Shown here: positions 26,613-35,676 of the stretch, one piece after another
Position numbering within the stretch: the first letter of the stretch is position 1
How the letters are laid out: the number at the start of each line of letters is the position of its first letter
Assembly (NCBI RefSeq): GCF_019084045.1
Contig: NZ_JAHRED010000004.1
Span: forward strand, 1 to 64,000
Length of the DNA: 64,000 nucleotides
Origin: Paeniglutamicibacter quisquiliarum
GTDB lineage: Bacteria > Actinomycetota > Actinomycetes > Actinomycetales > Micrococcaceae
Reading direction: 5' to 3'
Position numbers and translations under genes: made by a program
The notes under the pieces: generated by a model
What the model was told of the DNA's origin: nothing
What the model saw: the letters and a program-made list of their open reading frames with translations, nothing else
Databases searched by the model: none

Positions 26613-27857
26613 ATGTCTCCCAAAGATCCGAAATCAGCCGACAAGGTCGAACCGTCAACGGGCGAGGCGGCCGATTCATCAGTTGTGAGCATCGACCGGC
26701 TTCGGATCCGCCGCGAACTACCGCGCGTCCTCCCGGCGTTTGACGCGTGGTGCGAGGAACGTCGGTTCGATACCCATGGTTCCGAGCTCCGGGAACGGAT
26801 CGTTGCCTTTCTGGAACACTATGCGCGCGTCAACAGCAGTCGTGAAATCACGTTCCTGAACCTTCCGGCGTTTGCGGCAACACTTGATGACTTGATGTTT
26901 GGCAAGAAGACCAACGATTTCCTGGAAATGACCCATGTCTTGGGTGCCTACCTTGAGTTCTTGCACGCCACGGGAACATGGACGGGCACCCATGAGGAAT
27001 TCCAGCGGGTCGAAACCTACTTCAGCTGCTTCAACTTCCCCAAGTTCGAACCGGATTATTCCGCGATCCCCGAATTGCAAAGTGTCTTGATCAGGGTGCC
27101 GAGGCTCACCCGTGAAGAAGCCATGGCGGGGATCAAGGACCTGGCGCTCGCCGGCAGAGTGCAGTCCTTCTTGCGGTGGTTCGGTCCGAAGCGTGGAATT
27201 ACAGGTGCGAAGATCTTGAACCGGAAGCATGTACAAGAGGCAGCCGCAGCCCTCGACATCCATGCTATTTATGACGATTCGCCGACACCCATAGGTGGAC
27301 CGTCCAAAAACGGGCCGGTTCGGTTCAGATCGGCACGGAATGTGGCCCGGCTGGGCCTGTACTGGGATGCCCTGGTGGGTGCGGGACTCATCGAGTTGAG
27401 TGCCACTCGCGCCTACCCGAGCAAGGAGGCCATCGACTTCCTCGACGATCCTGCCGCAAATCTGGTCAATGTGGTCCGCCGCGTCGCGCAACAGATGTAC
27501 CGAGCCGTATCGGTGGAAGTCGACGATCGCTACATCGACCCGGAGATGGGTTACCTGACCCGCTATTTCCTGCTGGAGGCAGCCGTCGAACCGATCAGTG
27601 TCGAGGTTCTTAGGCACCCGATCCGCGGCCTGAACAACTTCGATCCGCGGGGAACCCCCGACACCATCGAGGTTGCCTGGCAAAACCTGGAGCAACTTCG
27701 CGATGAAGGGCTCGTGAGAATCGACGCAAAGCTCACGATCCCGCCGGTGTTATGCAAGCCGTTGGTTCTGGAGCTCGCGAACGCTTCCGTGGTCGAGTAC
27801 ACCTTCGAGGACCGAAATGACGAGGACCCTGAATTTACGGGGAATCCCCCGTCGTGA
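26613..27857 (+). CDS. Uncharacterised protein, family A member 2
   Basis: 414 residues, family not recognised. Landmarks match the protein at 16836-18005 in order: a helical block ending GTWTGTHEEFQ, the unit SFLRWFGPKRGITGAKIL, GLYWDALVGAGLIEL, and the C-terminal DEGLVRIDAKLTIPPVLCKPL. Identity is low, so this is a remote paralogue. It has a hydrophilic N-terminal tail and an acidic C-terminal tail. ATG 26613 has GGAA nearby; a TTG at 26568 in the same frame is less likely. It follows the exonuclease-BRCT gene by 120 bases in the same direction. GC content looks lower than in neighbours. Confidence 0.75.
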   Translation: MSPKDPKSADKVEPSTGEAADSSVVSIDRLRIRRELPRVLPAFDAWCEERRFDTHGSELRERIVAFLEHYARVNSSREITFLNLPAFAATLDDLMFGKKTNDFLEMTHVLGAYLEFLHATGTWTGTHEEFQRVETYFSCFNFPKFEPDYSAIPELQSVLIRVPRLTREEAMAGIKDLALAGRVQSFLRWFGPKRGITGAKILNRKHVQEAAAALDIHAIYDDSPTPIGGPSKNGPVRFRSARNVARLGLYWDALVGAGLIELSATRAYPSKEAIDFLDDPAANLVNVVRRVAQQMYRAVSVEVDDRYIDPEMGYLTRYFLLEAAVEPISVEVLRHPIRGLNNFDPRGTPDTIEVAWQNLEQLRDEGLVRIDAKLTIPPVLCKPLVLELANASVVEYTFEDRNDEDPEFTGNPPS

Positions 27858-27955
27858 ACCTGGCGGCCCCGGCTATTGGCCTTCGAACATTCTGGGGTTC
27901 CGCGGGTGGTCCCGTTGGCTGGCCATCGACGTGCGTCCATCCCGAGGCCGAGGGA

Positions 27956-29155
27956 CTAAGGCTGGATACCCAGGTACCTTGAAAGCACATGCTCGGCAAT
28001 CGCCATGGAGGAGGTTGCCGCCGGCGACGGGGCATTGCGCAGCACGGTGACCGGACCTACCTGGTCCACGGCAAAATCATCCAGCAAGGACCCGTCCCTG
28101 GCCCAAGCCTGGGCGCGGACGCCCGCGGTGGTCCGATGCGTCAGGTCCGAAGGCCTCAGCTCCGGGATGAAGGCCTGGGCCGCCTTGAAATACAACGGCT
28201 TGTAAACCGAGGCCGCGATTTCCTTTCCGCCCATTCTCCAGTGGTCCCTGGCCAGCTTTCCTGCCCCGGGCCAGCGCAAGGACTCCCAGGTATCGCGAAC
28301 CGAAATCCTGCCCCAGGAGTATCCCTCGCGGGCCAGTGCAGGTACGGCGTTGGGCCCCACATGGATCTCGTCATAAACCCCCCGGGTGAAATGAACCCCG
28401 AGGAACGGAAAGGCCGGATCCGGAACAGGGTAGATCATGCCCCTGACCAGCTCATTTCGTTCAGGGGCCAACGACCAGTATTCGCCCCGAAATGGCAGGA
28501 TCCGGGGCGAATCCGAGGCGCCCACCAACTTGGCGATCGTATCGGAATGCAGGCCGGCGCAAACCACCAGCCGGTCAAAGGCGTGCGTGGTTCCGGCGGT
28601 TGAGACCAGGCACGCGCCGGCGGAAGTTTGAACGGCCGTGACTTCCTGATTCAGCAGCACCCTGCCGCCGGCCTTCCGGATCTGGTTGGCCATTGTTTCG
28701 GCAATGGCCGCATAGTCGACCACGGCGGTATGCGGGGAATGCAGTGCTGCCACTCCCGCGGCATGCGGTTCGATGTCGCGCAGCCGCTCCACGGATAAGC
28801 GGGCCAGGCCGGGCACGGCATTGAACCGGGAGCGGCGTTCGATCTCGTCAAGACGAGGCACCTCGTCACCATTCAAGGCAACGACCAGTTTTCCGGTTTC
28901 CCGATACGGGAGGGAGTGTTCCCGGCAATACTCGCGAATCTGGGCACGACCCCTGGCACAGAGTTCGGCCTTGAGCGAGCCCGGTTGGTAGTACAGCCCG
29001 GCATGCACGACCCCGGAGTTGTGTCCGGTTTGGTGCGTGGCCACCCGTGCTTCCTTTTCCAGGACCGTGACGTCAAAATCCCCGGTGCGCGCCAAGGCCT
29101 GCGCAATGGCAAGTCCAACGATGCCGGCACCGACAATCCCGATTCGTTCAGTCAT
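27956..29155 (-). CDS. lhgO: L-2-hydroxyglutarate oxidase
   Basis: 399-residue FAD enzyme. IGIVGAGIVGLAIAQAL is the nucleotide turn and THQTGHNSGVVHAGLYYQPG is the LhgO signature with the flavin-linked His. Later parts (RGEYWSLAPER, FPFLGVHFTRG, GPNAVPALAREGY) match the same family. It oxidises L-2-hydroxyglutarate to 2-oxoglutarate, a metabolite-repair step feeding electrons to the membrane quinone pool. It is convergent with the family A gene and lies 139 bases downstream of the phosphatase gene on the same strand. Confidence 0.92.
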   Translation of the reverse strand: MTERIGIVGAGIVGLAIAQALARTGDFDVTVLEKEARVATHQTGHNSGVVHAGLYYQPGSLKAELCARGRAQIREYCREHSLPYRETGKLVVALNGDEVPRLDEIERRSRFNAVPGLARLSVERLRDIEPHAAGVAALHSPHTAVVDYAAIAETMANQIRKAGGRVLLNQEVTAVQTSAGACLVSTAGTTHAFDRLVVCAGLHSDTIAKLVGASDSPRILPFRGEYWSLAPERNELVRGMIYPVPDPAFPFLGVHFTRGVYDEIHVGPNAVPALAREGYSWGRISVRDTWESLRWPGAGKLARDHWRMGGKEIAASVYKPLYFKAAQAFIPELRPSDLTHRTTAGVRAQAWARDGSLLDDFAVDQVGPVTVLRNAPSPAATSSMAIAEHVLSRYLGIQP

Positions 29156-29294
29156 CGAATCGGCCGCTCCCCCGCGGCTCCGCGAATTTCACCCTGGCCT
29201 TCATCTTCGAATCGTCTCATGTTGCGATTCAGCTGACCACGGCGATTTGAAACAATTTCCCGGCAACGGCTGCGGCCGGCCGCGAGCGGGTCGG

Positions 29295-29864
29295 TTACTG
29301 GGCGAGCGGGGATCCAATCGTTTCCCCGTTGACGCTGCGAACCGTCCATGGACCGTCGACATTGTCGCTCAGCGAGACGGAGCCATTGAGAATGCTGTCG
29401 AATTGGACTCCGGCGAGCGCGGAGAGGGTGTAGCGGATGATCGTTCCGTGGCAAACGACGGCAACGTTCTTCCCCGGAAAATCGGCAGCGATCTGGTCGA
29501 TTGCGGCACGGCCGCGGGCCACGACGGATTCCAGGGGCTCTATTCCGCCGCCGTCCTTGTTTGGCCACAGCTTTTCCCATTCGCCGTCCTGCATGCCCTC
29601 GGCCTGGCCGTAATCGCGCTCGATGAGCGCGTCATAGCTTCGTCCCAACTCGATGCCCAGGCCGGCGGCGATAATCTCTGCCGTTTCGCGCGCCCGGGAC
29701 AGCGGGGAGCTCACGATCGCATCCCAGGTGTCCGTGCCCAGCACCGCCACGGCGTCGCGGGCCTGCTGGCGTCCCACGTCGTTGAGCGGGATGTCGCTGG
29801 AGCCCTGCAGGCGGCCTTCGGCGTTCCAGTTGGTTTGTCCATGGCGAATGAATCCGAGTCTCAT
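29295..29864 (-). CDS. Histidine phosphatase (phosphoglycerate-mutase-like)
   Basis: 189 residues. FIRHGQTNWNAEGRLQG contains the RHG motif with the phospho-accepting His and the arginine of the branch-2 loop, and VVCHGTIIRYTL supplies the second catalytic His. Glu in LIERDYGQAEG fits the proton donor. The small size suggests a phosphatase of the CobC/PhoE type rather than glycolytic mutase; the substrate is open. A GGAGGA site abuts the ATG. Confidence 0.9.
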   Translation of the reverse strand: MRLGFIRHGQTNWNAEGRLQGSSDIPLNDVGRQQARDAVAVLGTDTWDAIVSSPLSRARETAEIIAAGLGIELGRSYDALIERDYGQAEGMQDGEWEKLWPNKDGGGIEPLESVVARGRAAIDQIAADFPGKNVAVVCHGTIIRYTLSALAGVQFDSILNGSVSLSDNVDGPWTVRSVNGETIGSPLAQ

Positions 29865-30026
29865 TCCTCCATTCTCGTGTGTGCATGCCCGGACCGCCTA
29901 CTTATGACTCCCGTTTCGGGAGGTTGTCGGCCACCCTCGAGGCACGGAGCGGTGGCGCCTCAATTGCCGGCCCTGTCCAAGGGCCCTGTTTCCGTGCGAT
30001 CCTCTAATGGTTGAGAGGTGTGACAC

Positions 30027-31187
30027 ATGGGCGCATATCGGCTGGAAGCCGCACTGGCTGCATTCGAGGATCCGGCAGCCAAAGCCCGGTCCCTGGTGCC
30101 CCTGCACCGGACCTGGGCCAGCACCGAGACCATCCCCGGACCGGTGCGTCCCGTGGTGGCCCGCTCGTGGCAGCGGCAATCGCTGAAGAACCCGGCCATC
30201 CGGCCTTTGGGCTCCGAAGACATCGGAGACCGCAGGGAACGCGCGGCGGTGCTCTCCGGCCTGGTGCCGATGCTTGAGGACCGCCTGTTGCAATTGGCCG
30301 CGGATGCCGGCAACGAGCTGGTCATCAGCGATGACGAGGGGTACGTCCTGTGGGTTGCAGGGCCCTCCCCCATTCGCCGGCGCAGCGAGGACATCGGTTT
30401 TGTTGCCGGGGCGCGGTGGAGGGAATCCGACGTCGGCACCAACGGGCTGGGTGCCGCCATGGCCGAACGCACCCCGGTGCAGATTTTCGGCCCCGAGCAC
30501 GCCCGGGAGGAACAACACACCTGGGTGTGCACCAGCGCCCCGATCATCGAGGAGCGCACCGGCCAGGTGCTTGGCGCCATCACGCTCTCCGGGTCCTACC
30601 GCACCGCCCATCCGCACACCCTGGCACTGGTCAGCGCAACCGCGCGGGAGGCAACCGGCTTGCTGGCCGCGCGGCACGACCGCGAGTTGCATCTGCTGGC
30701 GGGCTCGGTCCCCGCCCCGGCCGGCCGCCATGTGCTGGTCGATGCGCAGGGCTGGGTGGCGCATTCGGCGGGCTTCGGGGTGGGAACCCGCCTGCGGTTG
30801 CCCGGGACGCTGTGCGCGGGAGGTGCCTGGCTGCCCGAACTCGGGGCGGTGGTGGCCGCGGAGGTCCCCGGGGGTTGGCTGCTGCACGGCGGCAACCGCG
30901 ACTCCGACGCCCGACTGGAATTGTCTCTCGCCCCCGCGCCGGTTGCCGTCGTCGTCCAGGACGGGCAGCGAACCGAGATCCGCCTCAGCGAGCGGCACGG
31001 GCAGATCCTGGCGCTGTTGGTTGCCAACCCCTCCGGCCTGGACGCACACGGCCTCATGGAGCGGCTTCCAGGGGTCACCACCACCGTCACTGTGCGTGCC
31101 GAGCTGTCGCGGCTGCGCGCCAGGCTCGGCGGCCTGGTTGAGTCCAGGCCCTACCGCCTCGGCCTGCCGGCCGGCTTCAGCGCCTGA
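30027..31187 (+). CDS. GAF-domain transcriptional regulator
   Basis: 386 residues. The first part (RPVVARSWQRQS) is the AcoR/DhaR-type N-terminal segment, followed by a GAF domain (ELVISDDEGYVLWVAG, SDVGTNGLGAAMAE, GAITLSGSY). The sigma-54 AAA+ module of AcoR is absent; instead the C-terminus has a winged-helix-like segment (LSERHGQILALLVANPSGLD, then VRAELSRLRARLGG). It therefore probably works with ordinary sigma factors. It directly precedes the flavin monooxygenase gene and likely controls it in response to a small molecule bound by the GAF domain. Confidence 0.82.
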   Translation: MGAYRLEAALAAFEDPAAKARSLVPLHRTWASTETIPGPVRPVVARSWQRQSLKNPAIRPLGSEDIGDRRERAAVLSGLVPMLEDRLLQLAADAGNELVISDDEGYVLWVAGPSPIRRRSEDIGFVAGARWRESDVGTNGLGAAMAERTPVQIFGPEHAREEQHTWVCTSAPIIEERTGQVLGAITLSGSYRTAHPHTLALVSATAREATGLLAARHDRELHLLAGSVPAPAGRHVLVDAQGWVAHSAGFGVGTRLRLPGTLCAGGAWLPELGAVVAAEVPGGWLLHGGNRDSDARLELSLAPAPVAVVVQDGQRTEIRLSERHGQILALLVANPSGLDAHGLMERLPGVTTTVTVRAELSRLRARLGGLVESRPYRLGLPAGFSA

Positions 31188-31199
31188 GGCCGCCAGGCG

Positions 31200-31217
31200 T
31201 TGCAACCTCTTGCAACC
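31200..31217 (+). promoter_or_regulatory. Direct repeat in the monooxygenase promoter region
   Basis: TTGCAACC occurs at 31200-31207 and 31210-31217, ten bases apart, or about one helical turn. It lies 67-84 bases before the monooxygenase start, a suitable place for an activator site of the GAF regulator. The assignment is inference. Confidence 0.35.
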
Positions 31218-31283
31218 CTCGCGGAACTGTGACCCAGCTCATAGCATCATCTCCATCGCAACACGCTTTCGAAGGAGACGGAC

Positions 31284-33074
31284 ATGACTGAAGACAACGC
31301 CGGCACCGTGGCAGGGCAATGGCTCGGCGAGCTGGAACGTGCACTGGAGGCAGGCAACACCGAAGCGGCGGCTGCCCTCTTCGGCGAGGAATCCTACTGG
31401 CGGGACCTGTCCGCGCTGACCTGGAACCTGCACACCTCCGAGGGCCGTGAACAGATCAAGGACATGCTCGACGGGGTCGGGCCCGACGCCTGGCCGCGGA
31501 ACCTGGCCGTGGTCTCCGCCACCGAGGGCGACGGCGTGATCGAGGCCTGGTACACCTTCACCAACAAGTCGATCGACGGCAAGGGGCTGCTGCGGCTGCG
31601 CGACGGCAAGTGCTGGACGCTGCTCTCCACCGCGCAGGGCCTGCGCGAGTTCCCCGAACCCGCGGGGGCGCTGCGCGAACGCGGGGCTGACCACGGGTCG
31701 GAGATGTCAAGCGAGAACTGGCTGGACAAGCGCACCCGCCGCGAGGCGGAATTCGGAATCGCCGAACAGCCCTACGTGCTGGTCATCGGCGGCGGCCAGG
31801 GCGGCATCGGCCTCTCCGCCCGGCTCAAGCGCCTGGGCGTCCCGGCGCTGGTCATCGACAAGCACCCCCGCCCGGGCGACCAGTGGCGATCGCGCTACCA
31901 CTCGCTGTGCCTGCACGACCCGGTCTGGTACGACCACATGCCCTACATTCCCTTCCCCGACCACTGGCCGGTGTTCACCCCCAAGGACAAGATGGGCGAC
32001 TGGCTGGAGCACTACACCCGGCTCATGGAGCTCGACTACTGGTCCAACACCGAGGCCACCTCCGCCACCCACGACGCGGCCACCGGCACCTGGACGGTCC
32101 GGCTCATCCGGGAGGGCCGCGAACACACGCTGAATCCCGCGCACGTGGTCATCGCCACCGGCATGTCCGGGATCCCCAACATCCCCTCCTTCGAGGGCAG
32201 CGACGCGTTCGCCGGGGAACAGCACCACTCCTCCACGCACCCCGGGGGCGAGGCGTACCGCGGCAAGGACGTGGTGGTCATCGGCGCCAACAACTCCGCC
32301 CACGACATCTGCGCGGACCTGGTGCACAACGGCGCCAGGCCCGTGATGGTGCAGCGCTCCAGCACCCACATCGTGCGCTCGGAGTCCCTGATGAACACCG
32401 TGCTGGGCCCGTTGTACTCGGAGGAGGCGCTGGCCAACGGCATCGACCACGAGACCGCCGACTTGATCTTCGCCTCCATCCCGTACAAGGTGCTGCCCGA
32501 ATTCCACCGCCCCGCCTTCGAGAAGATCCGCGCCGACGACGCGGACTTCTACCAGGGGCTCGCCGACGCCGGGTTCGACCTGGACTTCGGCGACGACGAC
32601 TCCGGGCTGTTCCTGAAGTACCTGCGCCGCGGCTCGGGCTACTACATCAACATCGGCGCCTCCGAACTGGTCGCCGACGGGTCCATCGCCCTGGCCCACG
32701 GCGACGTGGCGCACCTGACCGAGGACTCGGTGGTGCTTACCGACGGCACGGTGCTGCCGGCGGACGCGGTGGTCTATGCCACCGGCTACGGGTCCATGAA
32801 CGGCTGGGCGGCAAAGCTCATTTCCCAGGACGTGGCCGATGCGGTGGGCAAGTGCTGGGGCCTGGGCTCGGACACCACCAAGGACCCGGGCCCGTGGCAG
32901 GGCGAGCTGCGCAACATGTGGAAGCCGACGCGGCAGGAAAACCTGTGGTTCCACGGCGGGAACCTGCACCAGTCCCGGCACTATTCCAAGTACCTGGCGC
33001 TGCAGCTCAAGGCAAGATTCGAGGGAATCGACACCCCGGTCTACGCGCTGGCCGAAACGCACCACACCTCCTGA
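31284..33074 (+). CDS. Flavin-containing monooxygenase with N-terminal SnoaL-like domain
   Basis: 596 residues. Residues 1-150 look like a SnoaL/NTF2-type fold (AAALFGEESYWRDLSALTW). From residue 168, VLVIGGGQGGIGLSARL is the FAD turn, HPRPGDQWRSRYHSLCLHDP is the class B monooxygenase region and VVVIGANNSAHDICADL the NADPH turn. YATGYGSMNGWA is the usual late ATG motif. It should oxygenate a heteroatom or ketone using NADPH and O2. AAGGAG is placed before the ATG. Relevance to the sulfonate genes is possible but not shown. Confidence 0.85.
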   Translation: MTEDNAGTVAGQWLGELERALEAGNTEAAAALFGEESYWRDLSALTWNLHTSEGREQIKDMLDGVGPDAWPRNLAVVSATEGDGVIEAWYTFTNKSIDGKGLLRLRDGKCWTLLSTAQGLREFPEPAGALRERGADHGSEMSSENWLDKRTRREAEFGIAEQPYVLVIGGGQGGIGLSARLKRLGVPALVIDKHPRPGDQWRSRYHSLCLHDPVWYDHMPYIPFPDHWPVFTPKDKMGDWLEHYTRLMELDYWSNTEATSATHDAATGTWTVRLIREGREHTLNPAHVVIATGMSGIPNIPSFEGSDAFAGEQHHSSTHPGGEAYRGKDVVVIGANNSAHDICADLVHNGARPVMVQRSSTHIVRSESLMNTVLGPLYSEEALANGIDHETADLIFASIPYKVLPEFHRPAFEKIRADDADFYQGLADAGFDLDFGDDDSGLFLKYLRRGSGYYINIGASELVADGSIALAHGDVAHLTEDSVVLTDGTVLPADAVVYATGYGSMNGWAAKLISQDVADAVGKCWGLGSDTTKDPGPWQGELRNMWKPTRQENLWFHGGNLHQSRHYSKYLALQLKARFEGIDTPVYALAETHHTS

Positions 33075-33134
33075 AGACGGTCCCGGTGCCCCGATTTCCC
33101 GCGGACTGTCGGGGCACCGGGGCACAATGGTGGT

Positions 33135-35600
33135 GTGAGCCCCACGCAACGCGATCCAGCCCAGCCGGAGTTGCCGCTGGATGTTGAATCGGTCCAGGGC
33201 GCGGCACCGGCCGACACCCACGCCCACGACAGCTCCCGGGAAGCTGCCGGCGTGCGGCGCGAGCTTGAGCAACTGCGCATCGACAACGCCCGGCTGCGCA
33301 AGCTGTTGTCCCTGGGTGTTTCCGAGGCGCGGGCGGCGGCCCCGGCCCAGGGGGAACTCGCGCTGCGCCCCTCGGGCCCGGTCACCGCCGGTTCCCCGGA
33401 AGCCGAGAAGATCCGGCTCTACATGGATCTGTTCCGCACCCGCACCGACGTCTTTGCGCTGCGCTGGGAAAATGCGGCCGAGGGAAAGGCCGGCTGGGTG
33501 CCGGCCGTTCCCGGGGGCTGGCGCAAGTGGATGGACCGGGAATCCGCCGCCTACACGAAGTTGACCCCGAGCGAGGTCGAGGGCCACCTGCGGGGCAGGC
33601 AGCACATCGGGCTCTACCCGTTGACGGCGCGGGACACCTGTTTCTTCGTGGCCGCCGACTTCGACGGGGACGCCGCGATGCTCGATGCGCTGGCCTACCT
33701 CAAGGCCGCGCGCCACCGGAACATCCCCGCCGCCCTGGAGGTCTCCCAGTCCGGGCGCGGCGCTCATGTGTGGATCTTCTTCGCCCAGGAGGTTCCGGCC
33801 GAGTCCGCGCGGGGGCTGGCCAGCGCGCTGCTTCACGAGGCCATGGGCATCAGGGGCTCAATGTCGCTGCGCAGCTATGACCGGCTCTTCCCCTCCCAGG
33901 ACAGGCACACCGGCAAGGGCATGGGCAACCTGATCGCCGCCCCGCTCAGTGGAAAGCGCCGCCGGCACGGGACCACGCTCTTCCTCGACACGGCAACGCT
34001 GGAACCCTATGAGGACCAGTGGGCCTATCTCTCCGGCCTCGGGCGGGTGAGCGCGGGCGAGTTGAAGTCGCTGTTGCGGGCCCTGCCGGCACCCGTCACC
34101 GGGCGCAAGACGCGCCTGGAGGTGCCGGCCTCCTCCAAGATCTCCCCCCGCCCGGCACCCTTGGTCAACGCGGTGATCGGTGCCCGCATCACGCTGCGTT
34201 CCACGGACCTGGGCCCTGCCATGGTCACCGCGCTGAAGCACGCGGCGGCCCTGCCCAACCCCGACTTCCACGAGCGCCAGCGGCAGCGGCGCTCCACCTG
34301 GGGCATCCCGCGCTTCCTCACCAGCTACGACGAAACCCTCGAGGGCGACCTCATCCTGCCCCGCGGGCTGCTGCCCATGCTGGAAAAGCTGGTGGAAACC
34401 GCCGGCAGCCGCCTCCTGCTCACCGACAACCGCGTCGCCGGCAAGCCCGGGGATTTCGCCTTCACCGCAACCCTGCACCCCGAGCAGCAGCGGGCGTTCA
34501 ACGCGCTGCGGGCCCGCACCCACGCGGTGCTGGTCGCGGCACCGGGCAGCGGGAAGACCGTCATGGCCTGTGCCCTGATCGCGGCAAAATCGGTCTCCAC
34601 CCTGGTGCTGGTGGACCGCAAGGCGCTGGCGGACCAGTGGCGCGGAGAGATCCTCACGTTCCTCGGCGAGAAATCCGGCCAGATCGGCGGCGGTAAGTCC
34701 AAGACCACCGGCCGCATCGACGTGGCGCTGCTGCCCACCCTGGCCCGGCGCAAGAACGTCGCCGAGCTGACCGCCGGGTATGGGTTCGTGGTCGTGGACG
34801 AGTGCCACCACGTGCCGGCCGCCGCCTTCAGCCAGGTCATGAACCAGATCCCCGCGCGCTCCTGGCTGGGGCTCACGGCCACCCCGTACCGGCGCGACGG
34901 GCTGGAGGAGCTGATCTTCCACCAACTGGGCACCTTCACCCATGAATTCGCCGCGCCGCGCCACGGGGAACTGCCCCAAGGCGCCGCCGAACACCCCGCC
35001 CCGGCCCTGCGGCTGCGCCTCCACGACACCGCGTTCGACTTTGCCGGGGACATCGACCCGAGCGCGCCCGGCGGCATCGCGCAGATCTACAAGGTGCTGA
35101 TCGAGGACGGGGCACGCCTGGCTCAGGTCGTCGGCGACGTCGCCGAGGCCCACGCGCAGGGCCGGCAGATCCTGGTCCTCTCCACCTGGAAGCGCCACCT
35201 GCAGCTGCTCGCCGACGGGCTGCGGGCCGCCGGGCTCGAGCCCATCGAGCTCACCGGCTCGCTGAAGACCGGGGAACGGCGCGAGGCGATCGCCCGGATC
35301 AACTCCGCCCCGGCCGACCAGCCCCTGCTGGTGCTGGGCACCGGGTCGCTGATCGGCGAGGGCTTTGACTGCCCGCGGCTTGACACCCTGTTTTTGGCCG
35401 CGCCGGTTTCCTTCAAGGGCCGGCTCGTCCAGTATGCGGGTCGCGTTACCCGCCCGTACCCGGGCAAGGATACCGCGGTGGTGCACGACTACATCGATGT
35501 GCTGACCCCGGTGATCGCCCGTGCCTACGACAAGCGCTCCGCCGGATACCGGGAGCTGGGGTTTTCCGCGGCGCCCGGCACCGGGAAGGCGTCCGGGTAG
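33135..35600 (+). CDS. TOTE-type archaeo-eukaryotic primase fused to an SF2 helicase
   Basis: 821 residues from a GTG start. A short coiled coil (VRRELEQLRIDNARLRKLL) precedes a primase-fold domain with ADFDGD near residue 175 (metal ligands), SGRGAHVWIFF and DRLFPSQD, as in the TOTE conflict-system primase. A DEAD-type helicase follows: APGSGKTVM (Walker A, near 468), VVDECHH (near 555), LGLTATPYRRDG, and motif VI in YAGRVTRPYPGKD. No nuclease domain is seen at the end. Such fusions are proposed to act in conflicts with mobile DNA. Neighbours are metabolic genes, so it appears as a solitary gene. Confidence 0.85.
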   Translation: MSPTQRDPAQPELPLDVESVQGAAPADTHAHDSSREAAGVRRELEQLRIDNARLRKLLSLGVSEARAAAPAQGELALRPSGPVTAGSPEAEKIRLYMDLFRTRTDVFALRWENAAEGKAGWVPAVPGGWRKWMDRESAAYTKLTPSEVEGHLRGRQHIGLYPLTARDTCFFVAADFDGDAAMLDALAYLKAARHRNIPAALEVSQSGRGAHVWIFFAQEVPAESARGLASALLHEAMGIRGSMSLRSYDRLFPSQDRHTGKGMGNLIAAPLSGKRRRHGTTLFLDTATLEPYEDQWAYLSGLGRVSAGELKSLLRALPAPVTGRKTRLEVPASSKISPRPAPLVNAVIGARITLRSTDLGPAMVTALKHAAALPNPDFHERQRQRRSTWGIPRFLTSYDETLEGDLILPRGLLPMLEKLVETAGSRLLLTDNRVAGKPGDFAFTATLHPEQQRAFNALRARTHAVLVAAPGSGKTVMACALIAAKSVSTLVLVDRKALADQWRGEILTFLGEKSGQIGGGKSKTTGRIDVALLPTLARRKNVAELTAGYGFVVVDECHHVPAAAFSQVMNQIPARSWLGLTATPYRRDGLEELIFHQLGTFTHEFAAPRHGELPQGAAEHPAPALRLRLHDTAFDFAGDIDPSAPGGIAQIYKVLIEDGARLAQVVGDVAEAHAQGRQILVLSTWKRHLQLLADGLRAAGLEPIELTGSLKTGERREAIARINSAPADQPLLVLGTGSLIGEGFDCPRLDTLFLAAPVSFKGRLVQYAGRVTRPYPGKDTAVVHDYIDVLTPVIARAYDKRSAGYRELGFSAAPGTGKASG

Positions 35601-35676
35601 GTGGGCGGCGCGCCGGCCATCCCCGTCACCAAGGGATGTCCGGCGCGCCGCCGCCGTCGTTGCGCCGGGTCGCCAC

